A DNA stretch of 36,436 nt, taken from IMG/VR virus record IMGVR_UViG_3300025000_000266, positions 1 to 36,436 of that record; one strand, given 5' to 3'. Shown one piece after another: positions 30,532 to 36,436 of the stretch (position 1 is its first letter; the number at the start of each line of letters is the position of its first letter). This DNA comes from a virus. The notes under the pieces are model-generated. The model ran no database searches, was not told where the DNA came from, and worked only from the letters and a program-made list of their open reading frames with translations. Both the position numbers and the translations under genes were made by a program.

Positions 30532-31425
30532 ATGGCAAGGATTAACGTGGAGGATTCCATCTTCAAGGATGGGAGATTCTTCAAGCTGTCAATGCGCTTA
30601 GGGTCACAAGAGCGAGCATTAGGGTCGCTCGTGATGGCATGGGTGCTGGCGCAAAAGTGGTGGCTCAAGTCAGCACACCGGACAATCCCGATAGACGACT
30701 GGAAACGGTCGTTAACGGTCGTTGATGAGATCCTAGAGTGTGGGTTTGCAGAGATCACAGACACAGGCGTGTATGTATCGGGTTCACGCGAGCAGTTTGG
30801 ATGGCTAGAACAGCGTTCACAGGCGGGCCGCAAAAACATTAGGGAAAAAAGTGAACGGTCGTTAACGGGACTTCAACGGAACCTAACGGAACCTAACGGG
30901 TCGAATCCTCTTACTCTTACTCTTCCTCTTTCTCCTTCTCTTCCTCTTTCTCTTAACTCTAGCTCAATCTCTGAAAACAGTTCCCAAAACGTAAACGTTT
31001 CGGGTCCGGTGGATTTGGTGTTGTTCGAGCAGAGGGAATCCGTAAGCCGCTCCCGGAAGCCGAACCCGCTGAACGTCGCCGTATGGGATTCCTACCAAGA
31101 GGCTTACAAGGGGCGCTACGGGGAACCTCCGATCAGGAACGCGGCAGTCAATGCCAAGATCGCGCAGCTCGTGAAGCGCCTGGGTGAAGAGGCTCCCGAG
31201 GTGGCTAGGTTCTACGTCAGCCACAACAAACAGTTCTACGTCCAGAACCTCCACCCGGTGGGGATGCTTCTTTCTGATGCCGAAAGTCTGCGCACGCAGT
31301 GGGCGCTAGGTAAGCAGGTGCTTTCCACCACTGGCCGCGAAGTCGAGCGAATGCAGCATAACTCGGACGTGTGGCAGGGGGCTGCTTCCAGAATCGCGGC
31401 AAGAAAGGCAGACCAAAATGGATAG
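30532..31425 (+). CDS. O-like replication initiation protein carrying the putative origin
   Basis: A 297-aa protein. The N-terminal 95 residues (DGRFFKLSMRLGSQERALGS and onward) look like a winged-helix DNA-binding part. A low-complexity linker of Leu, Ser, Pro and Thr (residues 126-145) leads to a C-terminal domain (VWDSYQEAYKGRYGEPPIRN, then AAVNAKIAQLVKRLGEE) typical of phage replication proteins. Direct 10-base repeats lie in its coding sequence, as in the lambda O gene. AGGGGGAA precedes the ATG. It likely binds the origin and recruits the loader encoded next. Confidence 0.72.
   Translation: MARINVEDSIFKDGRFFKLSMRLGSQERALGSLVMAWVLAQKWWLKSAHRTIPIDDWKRSLTVVDEILECGFAEITDTGVYVSGSREQFGWLEQRSQAGRKNIREKSERSLTGLQRNLTEPNGSNPLTLTLPLSPSLPLSLNSSSISENSSQNVNVSGPVDLVLFEQRESVSRSRKPNPLNVAVWDSYQEAYKGRYGEPPIRNAAVNAKIAQLVKRLGEEAPEVARFYVSHNKQFYVQNLHPVGMLLSDAESLRTQWALGKQVLSTTGREVERMQHNSDVWQGAASRIAARKADQNG
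30704..30723 (+). repeat. Iteron pair AACGGTCGTT x2
   Basis: Two perfect head-to-tail copies of AACGGTCGTT within the O-like gene. The same unit opens the larger array at 30854. Confidence 0.75.
30854..30903 (+). repeat. Five-unit iteron array, putative replication origin
   Basis: Tandem units: AACGGTCGTT, AACGGGACTTC, AACGGAACCT, AACGGAACCT, AACGGGTCG. All start AACGG and repeat about every 10-11 bases, one helix turn. They lie mid-gene in the replication protein, as the lambda origin does, and are followed by a pyrimidine tract. Confidence 0.7.
30906..30954 (+). other. 49-base pyrimidine tract
   Basis: The plus strand contains only C and T apart from two A. It directly follows the iterons and encodes the Leu/Ser/Pro linker. 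Such a tract may unwind easily or form a triplex and could be the site of strand opening. Confidence 0.6.
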
Positions 31426-32014
31426 CAGACTGATTCAGATTATCCAAGCGACCGGAGAAATCTACGGCAAGACCATGACTCCCGTTGCCGCTGAACTGTT
31501 TCTCTCAGACCTCGGAGAGTTCCCAGACGCAGCAGTAGCCGCCGCGCTCACGAAATGCCGGAAGGAACTGAAGTTCTTCCCGACCGTTTCAGACGTAGTA
31601 GCTCGCATCGACGATGGGCGCGTTGGACCCGAGGAAGCCTGGGCCATGATTCCAAAAGACGAGTCTGGTTCCGTGGTCTGGTCTGACGAGATGGCGGAAG
31701 CCTACAACGTGGTCAGGTTCATGATCGAGGATGACCCGATAGCCGCACGAGTGGCGTTCAAAGAAACCTACACCCGCCTAGTAGCCGATGCGCGGTCAAA
31801 CCGTAAGCCTGTGAAGTGGTCGCCAAGTCTCGGCCATGACCCACACAGCCGCGCCTCTGCGCTGATGGACGCCGTGAACAAGCGCCGCATGGCGCTCGAG
31901 GACGCACGCACGCACGCGCCGGAACTTGAATACCAGGGAACGCCGAACCTGAAGCAGCTTGGATTCTCAGGCTTGATGAAACAACTGAATGCGCCGGCGG
32001 AGGGGGGATGTTGA
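31418..32014 (+). CDS. Putative replicative helicase loader
   Basis: A 198-aa protein. Its front (GEIYGKTMTPVAAELFLSDL, then AALTKCRKELKFFPTVSDVV) resembles the N-terminal helical domain of phage helicase loaders such as SPP1 G39P, and it lies directly after the O-like gene, where lambda P is found. The rest is helical and charged. It would hand host DnaB to the origin. No ATPase motif is visible, in line with G39P-type loaders. It overlaps the preceding stop by 8 bases. Confidence 0.65.
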   Translation: MDSRLIQIIQATGEIYGKTMTPVAAELFLSDLGEFPDAAVAAALTKCRKELKFFPTVSDVVARIDDGRVGPEEAWAMIPKDESGSVVWSDEMAEAYNVVRFMIEDDPIAARVAFKETYTRLVADARSNRKPVKWSPSLGHDPHSRASALMDAVNKRRMALEDARTHAPELEYQGTPNLKQLGFSGLMKQLNAPAEGGC

Positions 32015-32829
32015 ATGGGTTGGATTTGTTTTCAGGCTACGGTGGAATCGGTCGAGCACTCAGGCCGTGGGTGCGAACAGTGGCGTATTGTGAAATCGAG
32101 CAATACTGCCACGGCATTCTTGTGTCCGAAATGTCACGAGGTCGGATTGACCGAGCTCCAATCTGGGATGACGTGCGAACGCTGCGGCGAGAACACATCA
32201 GCGCACCGATTGACATTATCTCAGGAGGCTTCCCCTGCCAGGACGTTAGCGTTGCAGGAAATGGAAAGGGCCTGGACGGAGAGCGAAGCGGATTATTCTT
32301 CGAAGTCGTTAGGCTTGCTTGCGAGTTTCGACCGCGCTTCCTGTTCTTGGAAAACGTCCCAGGCCTCATTGTTCGAGGAATTGACCGAGTTGCCGCAGAA
32401 CTGGCCGCGAATGGGTATGTGGGACGCTACGGGGTTTTATCCGCTTACGATGTGGGAGCGCCGCACCTCCGCGAAAGAGTCTGGATTGCTGCCTACGCCG
32501 ATAGCGAGCGATGCAGACAAGGATCCAACAGACTCACTTTCTCGAATGGTTCGTCTTTGGCCGACGCCGGCAGCAAGGGATTATCGCTCGCCGGGATCGA
32601 AGGAGGGATACGGGCGCAGAACGGCAGCGGGACATCAGCAGGCGCTGAACGAGGAAGCGGTTCACCGAGAAGGACTGATTGGTGGGCAACTGAACCCGGA
32701 GTGGGTCGAGTGGTTGATGGGTTTACCTATCGGTGCGACCGAATTAGAGCCCTGGGCAACGGAGTTGTGCCCCAGACGGCAGAAGAAGCGTTCAAGCGTT
32801 TGCTCGGAATTGAAAGAGGTTGGAAATGA
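32008..32829 (+). CDS. C5 cytosine DNA methyltransferase
   Basis: A 273-aa enzyme with all main motifs: I DLFSGYGGIG (6-15), IV GGFPCQD with catalytic C77, VI ENV (115-117), VIII HLRERVW (153-159), a short target-recognition part, then EPGVGRVVDGF and the final RALGNGVVPQ (247-256). It transfers a methyl group from S-adenosylmethionine to cytosine, perhaps to escape restriction. The ATG has GGAGG 4 bases ahead. The whole gene is overlapped by another open frame starting at 32015. Confidence 0.92.
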   Translation: MLNGLDLFSGYGGIGRALRPWVRTVAYCEIEQYCHGILVSEMSRGRIDRAPIWDDVRTLRREHISAPIDIISGGFPCQDVSVAGNGKGLDGERSGLFFEVVRLACEFRPRFLFLENVPGLIVRGIDRVAAELAANGYVGRYGVLSAYDVGAPHLRERVWIAAYADSERCRQGSNRLTFSNGSSLADAGSKGLSLAGIEGGIRAQNGSGTSAGAERGSGSPRRTDWWATEPGVGRVVDGFTYRCDRIRALGNGVVPQTAEEAFKRLLGIERGWK

Positions 32830-32848
32830 AATTCTGCTCGAAGTGTAA
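32015..32848 (+). CDS. Long overlapping +1-frame gene across the methyltransferase
   Basis: A 277-codon frame in the +1 register. It is not a featureless shadow: residues 37-57 hold CPKC and CERC, a zinc-ribbon pattern; then TSAHRLTLSQEASPARTLAL, FDRASCSWKTSQASLFEEL, RTSAKESGLLPTPIASDAD, RLWPTPAARDYRSPG and GGQLNPEWVEWLMGLPIG. From memory these blocks belong to a widespread phage protein group often labelled methyltransferase-related. At GGQLNPEWVEWLMG the methyltransferase frame reads WWATEPGVGRVVDG, also a family block. The same GGAGG lies 11 bases before this ATG. Both frames may be used; translation is not proved. Confidence 0.5.
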   Translation: MGWICFQATVESVEHSGRGCEQWRIVKSSNTATAFLCPKCHEVGLTELQSGMTCERCGENTSAHRLTLSQEASPARTLALQEMERAWTESEADYSSKSLGLLASFDRASCSWKTSQASLFEELTELPQNWPRMGMWDATGFYPLTMWERRTSAKESGLLPTPIASDADKDPTDSLSRMVRLWPTPAARDYRSPGSKEGYGRRTAAGHQQALNEEAVHREGLIGGQLNPEWVEWLMGLPIGATELEPWATELCPRRQKKRSSVCSELKEVGNEILLEV

Positions 32849-33200
32849 GCAAGACAAACCCCACACCGATTTCAGCCCCGCCAAGCGCGCAAAGGACGGA
32901 TTCATGCCCTGGTGCCGCGTGTGCTGCAACGAATACCAAACAGAGCGGAGGAACAAAATGGACCGTGATGAACGCTGTCTGAACGATCAGGACTTTGGAA
33001 GGTGGATCAGGAAACACCGGCTCAGTGTCGGGTTGAAACTTCAAGACGCAGAGAAGCTAGCGAAGCTGCCCGAGTACCGGCTTGAGGATTTGGAGAATGG
33101 GCGGGGGTTCGGAATAAACAGGCGTGAGGTAGTCGCGCTGTCCCTGGTTTACAAGCTGGACAAGGGATTGATCGAGCGGAAAGCGGTGGGTGAGGCATGA
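32826..33200 (+). CDS. Zinc-ribbon plus helix-turn-helix protein
   Basis: A 124-aa protein. The front has C4-x2-C7 (FCSKCKQDKP) and C30-x2-C33 (WCRVCC), a zinc ribbon as found at the ends of HNH nucleases. From about residue 57 an XRE-like helix-turn-helix follows (WIRKHRLSVGLKLQDAEKLA). It could be a transcription factor, for example of late genes. The ATG overlaps the methyltransferase stop (ATGA) and has AGAGG upstream. Confidence 0.7.
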   Translation: MKFCSKCKQDKPHTDFSPAKRAKDGFMPWCRVCCNEYQTERRNKMDRDERCLNDQDFGRWIRKHRLSVGLKLQDAEKLAKLPEYRLEDLENGRGFGINRREVVALSLVYKLDKGLIERKAVGEA

Positions 33201-33391
33201 AAACCAAAACGACGCAGACGGTGCGCGTGTACCCGGCATCGCAGCACACGTTCCTGAATTACGACGCTGAATTTTATGGAATCGTCAAAGACAAGAACGG
33301 CAAAGAGTGGGCGAAGATCAGAGCCAAGAAACAGGGAGCGCCGATCAAGCTGGTGCATCCCGAGAGCGTGGTGGTGTGTGATGTGGGCTAA
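33197..33391 (+). CDS. Small SH3-like basic protein
   Basis: A 64-aa protein with alternating strands (QTVRVYPASQHTFLNYDAEF, then KEWAKIRAKKQGAPIKLVHP), perhaps a small barrel. Function unknown. It overlaps the genes on both sides. Confidence 0.6.
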   Translation: MKTKTTQTVRVYPASQHTFLNYDAEFYGIVKDKNGKEWAKIRAKKQGAPIKLVHPESVVVCDVG

Positions 33392-33842
33392 ACGACGCGG
33401 GCAGAAATTTGGGGCGACCAGGACGAATCACGCGGGCAGGAGTTTCGCGAGTAAGTTGGAAGCATCGGTGTTCGACCTGCTGACGTTGCGAGAGAAGGCG
33501 GGCGAGATTCGCGACATTCGGTGCCAGCACACCGTTGACCTTGGCTTCGATATTCGCTGGCGGGTGGACTACAGCTTCGAGGAAGTCGCGACAGGCGAAC
33601 GCGTGTGGGCTGAGGCAAAGGGACTTGAGACACCGGACTACGCGCTGAAGCTGAAACTTTGGCGCAACGGGTGTGGGCCTGGACGCATCGAAATTTGGAA
33701 AGGTACGCATGTGCGACCAAGACTGGTGGAAGTCGTTAAGCCTCACGGGATGAAGCAAGCGCACCCCGACTGCGTGGCGTGCCCCGGTTCACCGCTTGCC
33801 GACGAACTGGAATCGGTCGAAGCGGTGGGGCCGACGCAGTGA
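33381..33842 (+). CDS. DUF1064 phage nuclease-like protein
   Basis: A 153-aa protein of the DUF1064 type (PD-(D/E)XK-like endonuclease group). SFASKLEASVFDLL provides E28, RWRVDYSFEE gives D63, and VWAEAKGLETPDYALKLKLW gives E78 and K80. These residues match the active site of that fold. It may resolve branched DNA, as RusA or endonuclease I do in other phages; that is inference. The ATG at 33381 overlaps the preceding stop. Confidence 0.8.
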   Translation: MWAKRRGQKFGATRTNHAGRSFASKLEASVFDLLTLREKAGEIRDIRCQHTVDLGFDIRWRVDYSFEEVATGERVWAEAKGLETPDYALKLKLWRNGCGPGRIEIWKGTHVRPRLVEVVKPHGMKQAHPDCVACPGSPLADELESVEAVGPTQ

Positions 33843-34017
33843 ATGCGACCGGATGTGTCCAAAGGGGCAGAAAAATCAACCTGAGCCAACCGTGGAAGTC
33901 TGAAGGGGTGTTTATGCAAAGTCTGAACGTCAGTTTTGAGGCCGGTTTCTAGGGGTGCAAGAAATAGTATCTAAATGAAGTGTATAAAATCAGTCAACTA
34001 ATAAGGAGAGAGAAAGC
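33843..34017 (+). promoter_or_regulatory. Gap with possible promoter for the right-hand gene chain
   Basis: No gene seen. TATAAA at 33983-33988 lies 30 bases before the next ATG and may be a -10 box, but a good -35 is lacking. A strong ribosome site (AAGGAGAG) follows. Confidence 0.35.
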
Positions 34018-34230
34018 ATGACAACGCAAGAAGCAGTAAACCATCTGTGCAAAGCACTGAGGGCAGATCCAGCGTATTGGCATTCTTGGAAGGCGAACAT
34101 CGCGGTGTGTTTTCAGGACGAGTTCCGCCGCAGCCATCGCATGAATGGCGTGTACGACATTTCCAACAACGCAGCCGAGCAGTTCTTAGAGAAACTTACT
34201 TACGAACCAAAGGAAGGCGGTGCAGCGTGA
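34018..34230 (+). CDS. Small phage protein
   Basis: A 70-aa protein (TTQEAVNHLCKALRADPAYW, then NIAVCFQDEF and NNAAEQFLEKL). The block with W-x-N-I-A plus F-x-DEF is familiar from small phage accessory proteins of unknown function. It opens the right-hand gene chain with a strong ribosome site. Confidence 0.7.
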   Translation: MTTQEAVNHLCKALRADPAYWHSWKANIAVCFQDEFRRSHRMNGVYDISNNAAEQFLEKLTYEPKEGGAA

Positions 34231-34559
34231 GCAAGTTTAAGAGTGGTGATCGGGTAGCAATTTATACGTCTCCACAGGCGTCAGCGAGGCCACGGCAAAC
34301 CGGAACCGTTATTACTTCGAGCAATCACACCGTCATCGTCATGCAGGACGTGACACAAACCGCGTACACCTTTCATGCAAAGCAACTTCGCCGCCTGAAG
34401 CCGAAAGCGAAGCCGAGGAGGGTGTGGATTACTACGATGGACATACCCAAGGACACAGGCATCAAGTACCACTGCATGGTTTCGACATGGCCGGAACGTC
34501 ATGGGCCAGGCGCTGAGTGGGTTGAATTTGTGGAAGTGAAGAAAGGCGGCACCTCATGA
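34227..34559 (+). CDS. KOW/SH3-like two-part small protein
   Basis: A 110-aa protein starting with GTG in a GTGA overlap. Residues 3-55 (FKSGDRVAIY, TGTVITS, YTFHAKQLRRL) form an SH3-like barrel, followed by a second part (RRVWITTMDI to WVEFVEVKK). Such proteins are frequent in phage accessory chains; function unknown. Confidence 0.65.
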   Translation: MSKFKSGDRVAIYTSPQASARPRQTGTVITSSNHTVIVMQDVTQTAYTFHAKQLRRLKPKAKPRRVWITTMDIPKDTGIKYHCMVSTWPERHGPGAEWVEFVEVKKGGTS

Positions 34560-34879
34560 CCTGTACAGAAACAAATCACCCCCGGCTGCTGATCTGCCAA
34601 TGCTACATCGCCGCCAAGGATAAGCAGATTCTGGAGTTAGAGGAACTCGCAGATGCTTGGCATCGAAACTGTGTCGCCGCAGACCACGAGAACGAAAGGC
34701 TGCGGGCGGCGCTTCAATACTACGCCGACTATATGAATTACTCAGTTGACTACGACACTTCCGATAACGGGTTTGTTAGGCGATGTGTTCTGTATGGCGA
34801 TATAGAAGAAAGAAATGAATCAAGCGGACTAGCTGGAAGGCGTGCCCGCACAGCCCTCTCCCAGAAAGGAACGAACTAA
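34556..34879 (+). CDS. Coiled-coil mosaic protein
   Basis: A 107-aa protein. The middle ILELEELADAWHRNCVAADH, then ENERLRAALQYYADY, is a coiled coil. The tail RARTALSQKGTN matches the partial gene at base 1. Start overlaps the previous stop (ATGA); its stop overlaps the next ATG (TAATG). Confidence 0.65.
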   Translation: MTCTETNHPRLLICQCYIAAKDKQILELEELADAWHRNCVAADHENERLRAALQYYADYMNYSVDYDTSDNGFVRRCVLYGDIEERNESSGLAGRRARTALSQKGTN

Positions 34880-34949
34880 TGGAAGGCGCAACACTGGAAG
34901 GAATGACTGCACTTGTTCTCGAACTTCAAGACGAGGTGAAACGACTGAG
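34842..34949 (+). repeat. 108-bp perfect direct repeat, second copy
   Basis: Bases 34842-34949 equal bases 1-108. The repeat covers the end of one small gene, the linker with ribosome site, and the first 24 codons of the next. It ends at exactly the first base of the window. Confidence 0.95.
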
Positions 34950-35100
34950 AGAAGCACTTGAGCACGCGATGAAACACTTGAAAAGCGATTCATGCGGCAA
35001 GAATCCTTATCTAAACAATACGCTGTGGTGGATTGACGAGGCACTCTCGGGTGAGGTTAGGCTCAGGCGAGCCCTCTCCCAGAAAGGCGCGGACGTATGA
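34879..35100 (+). CDS. Coiled-coil paralogue of 38-244
   Basis: A 73-aa protein. Its first 26 residues equal those of 38-244; the middle (AMKHLKSDSCGKNPYLNNTL) differs; the end ALSQKGADV is shared again. It stops at the ATGA where the next gene starts. A clear case of shared ends with a swapped centre. Confidence 0.7.
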   Translation: MEGATLEGMTALVLELQDEVKRLREALEHAMKHLKSDSCGKNPYLNNTLWWIDEALSGEVRLRRALSQKGADV

Positions 35101-35285
35101 ACCAATTTGAAAAGCAATGGCAGGACTATTTCCGAAGTGAGAAATCAGACCTTCACGTTATGCCGAACGATGACAAGCACAAGTGTTCGTCAGAATGTTT
35201 CTGCGAACCTAAATGCACCTACCGCGACGAGGTTACGGGCAAAGGCGTGTGGACACACAAAAGTCAGGAGGAGTTATGTCAGTGA
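35097..35285 (+). CDS. Cys-rich small protein
   Basis: A 62-aa protein with a Cys cluster KCSSECFCEPKC (residues 29-40), likely zinc-binding. The front is helical (NQFEKQWQDYFRSEK). It overlaps the next gene by 10 bases. Function unknown. Confidence 0.6.
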   Translation: MNQFEKQWQDYFRSEKSDLHVMPNDDKHKCSSECFCEPKCTYRDEVTGKGVWTHKSQEELCQ

Positions 35286-35548
35286 CCACCACGGAACGGG
35301 AAGCTGCGATGGATTATGCAAACAATCTGGCGAGGCCGGAGTTGCGTAGTATGGTCACAATGTCTAGGAGCGAATACAGGGATCATCTGTACCTGACTTA
35401 CCGTGCAGGCTACTCCAAGGCCATCGAGGATGCGGCGAGGATTGCGGATAAGTACGAGATGGATTGCGGCATAGCCGACAAGTTTGAGGCGGGTATACAG
35501 ATAAGTTGGGTTGCGAACGACATACGCGCACTACTGGAGGCCAAATGA
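35276..35548 (+). CDS. Mosaic paralogue of 567-809
   Basis: A 90-aa protein with TTEREAAMDYANNL and GYSKAIEDAARIADKYEM. These blocks repeat those of 567-809, with different sequence between and after them. AGGAGG lies directly before the ATG at 35276. Function unknown. Confidence 0.7.
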   Translation: MSVTTTEREAAMDYANNLARPELRSMVTMSRSEYRDHLYLTYRAGYSKAIEDAARIADKYEMDCGIADKFEAGIQISWVANDIRALLEAK

Positions 35549-36174
35549 CGGAACGGGAAGCGGCTGCTGAGGAGTATGCCTCTAGGTCTTTTAATAAGTT
35601 TCTCGGATCTTACATTAACGAATCGTGGAGCAGAGAGCGCGAGGCAGTCCTGTATGGCATCGCATGGCAGAAGGAGCGGGAGAAATCTCCTAGAAGTTAC
35701 TGCAACGAATCACTAGAAGTTAGTGCACTGGATTGCGGCGACAACTCCTGTCTGTTCGCCAAGAACAAGGGCGGCATGAGAACAAACGGGGGATGCCGTT
35801 GCTTTGAGCTACATGGCTTTGAGCGGTCGCAAGTTAGGTCTGCACAGTTGATGCTGCCGGAAATTCTCAGGCTCCGCGCAGAACTCGCCCAGGCGCGGGG
35901 GGAGGTTGAGATGCTGAAGGGACTGTTCACGGGCGCGGACACTGTTGCCCAAATCAATGCTCGGGATAGAGATTGCGCAATCGCAGACTGCGACTCCCTC
36001 CGCTCGCAGCTTGAGGCGGCGAAAGAGGCGCTTAAGTACTACGCTGACACAAAGATCATGGACCAGCAGGACGACTGCGAATCCAAATGCGTTCCGGGTA
36101 AAGGCGTAGTTGTAGCAGCGGGCAAAAGGGCGCGAAAAGCACTCGCCGCGCTGACCCCAGAAGGAGAGAAGTAG
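35545..36174 (+). CDS. Mosaic paralogue of 1006-1419
   Basis: A 209-aa protein made of blocks: MTEREAAAEEYASR, GIAWQKERE, a Cys-containing stretch, a coiled coil (RLRAELAQARGEVEMLKGL, then LRSQLEAAKEALKYYAD), and the tail AALTPEGEK. The GIAWQKER, ELAQARGE and LTPEGEK blocks match 1006-1419. The start is set by the ATGA overlap. Function unknown. Confidence 0.72.
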   Translation: MTEREAAAEEYASRSFNKFLGSYINESWSREREAVLYGIAWQKEREKSPRSYCNESLEVSALDCGDNSCLFAKNKGGMRTNGGCRCFELHGFERSQVRSAQLMLPEILRLRAELAQARGEVEMLKGLFTGADTVAQINARDRDCAIADCDSLRSQLEAAKEALKYYADTKIMDQQDDCESKCVPGKGVVVAAGKRARKALAALTPEGEK

Positions 36175-36178
36175 ATGG
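36142..36178 (+). repeat. 37-bp perfect repeat (with 1387-1423)
   Basis: Second copy of the tail-plus-ribosome-site linker. Other shared blocks are 1086-1112 with 35655-35681, 1189-1216 with 35878-35905, and 1685-1707 with 36305-36327. Confidence 0.9.
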
Positions 36179-36324
36179 CTAAGATTATCGAACTGATTTA
36201 CGTCGATGTTTGCAAGGGGCGAGGGACCGATGCAGACCCCTATAGAACCGTTCATCAATACTGGACAAAGGACGGTGAATTACTTTGGGAGGATGACCCG
36301 GTAGAGAAAGCGGCACAGCCATGA
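36175..36324 (+). CDS. 49-aa small phage protein
   Basis: The protein AKIIELIYVDVCKGRG, then YRTVHQYWTKDGELLWEDDP and EKAAQP, has the QYWTKDGELL block common in small phage proteins. The last residues KAAQP are shared with 1420-1704. AAGGAGAG at 36160-36167 is its ribosome site. It overlaps the next ATG. Confidence 0.65.
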   Translation: MAKIIELIYVDVCKGRGTDADPYRTVHQYWTKDGELLWEDDPVEKAAQP

Positions 36325-36436
36325 AGCACGAAGAGAAGGCGAGGGAGATTACCGAGTACGTGATGATTGACCCCATTGTACGAGTCGGGTCCGGCGAACT
36401 TGAGCACGTCATTGCAGCCGCGCTCAGGGAGGCTTA
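36321..36436 (+). CDS. Small helical protein reaching the window end
   Basis: The frame reads MKHEEKAREITEYVMIDPIV, then HVIAAALREA, and runs off the window after GCT-TA. If the ends are joined the next base (G) completes a TAG, giving a 38-aa protein. Its start context matches that at 1701 and the remnant at 1945. Confidence 0.55.
   Translation, partial: MKHEEKAREITEYVMIDPIVRVGSGELEHVIAAALREA

Noticed and set aside
34842-34949. The 108-bp repeat as phage terminal redundancy
   Set aside because: The second copy is 1487 bases inside the window end and falls within a gene chain of paralogues, so a shared gene segment explains it better.
1-36436. CRISPR arrays
   Set aside because: No regular repeat-spacer pattern; repeats present are gene linkers, iterons and fibre-coding units.
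1-36436. tRNA genes
   Set aside because: No cloverleaf with a T-loop GTTCGA-type core was found by eye on either strand; a dedicated tRNA search would settle it.

Overview
The window reads as an almost complete genome of a tailed phage (podovirus-like) of a Gram-negative host. Supporting signs are a phage P22-type head and tail gene order, a terminase pair, a lysis cassette with lipoproteins of the spanin type, several lipobox proteins, an outer-membrane-barrel-like protein ending in Phe, and tightly overlapping genes (ATGA, GTGA, TAATG). The host cannot be named from the sequence; a proteobacterium with moderately high GC is the best guess. A short CI-like repressor faces a Cro-like gene, which suggests a temperate or formerly temperate phage. 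No integrase, transposase, partition gene or tRNA was seen.

Layout. (1) 1-2178, plus strand: a chain of tiny accessory genes, including a DUF2493 (SLOG-type) protein and zinc-finger proteins. (2) 22437 down to about 2165, minus strand: the late operon. In transcription order it holds small and large terminase, an FmdB-like zinc ribbon, portal, scaffold, P22-like coat, a head-fibre-like protein, a glycosyltransferase, gp4-like and gp10-like tail accessory factors, two collagen-containing fibre proteins, a small lipoprotein, three ejection-type proteins, a tail fibre, the lysis cassette (XhlA-like protein, small membrane proteins, lipoprotein, M15 peptidase) and a metallophosphoesterase. Plus-strand cargo genes sit inside or beside it at 4584, 19621, 19947 and 22624. 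(3) 22624-24126: a ribbon-helix-helix-like gene, an outer-membrane-like protein and a largely non-coding stretch with palindromes, hairpins and short iterons. (4) 24127-33842: the regulatory switch, then plus-strand early genes for recombination (four-Cys PD-(D/E)XK nuclease, putative annealing protein, SSB), many tiny genes, an HNH-AP2 endonuclease, a PAPS-reductase-family protein, an O-like replication protein carrying origin-like iterons, a P/G39P-like loader, a C5 cytosine methyltransferase, a Zn-ribbon/HTH protein and a DUF1064 nuclease. (5) 34018-36436, plus strand: a second chain of tiny genes that shares whole segments with chain 1. If the ends are joined, chains 5 and 1 form one continuous plus-strand operon.

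How it works together. The early plus-strand genes recombine, modify and replicate DNA, presumably using host polymerase and helicase, from an origin that seems to lie inside the O-like gene as in lambdoid phages. The minus-strand genes build a P22-like capsid with short tail, inject DNA and lyse the cell. The most unusual signals are: a 277-codon open frame lying across the whole C5 methyltransferase gene, with motifs of its own; a shared three-half-site operator in front of both the portal and terminase transcription units; and the mosaic small-gene chains with conserved linkers.
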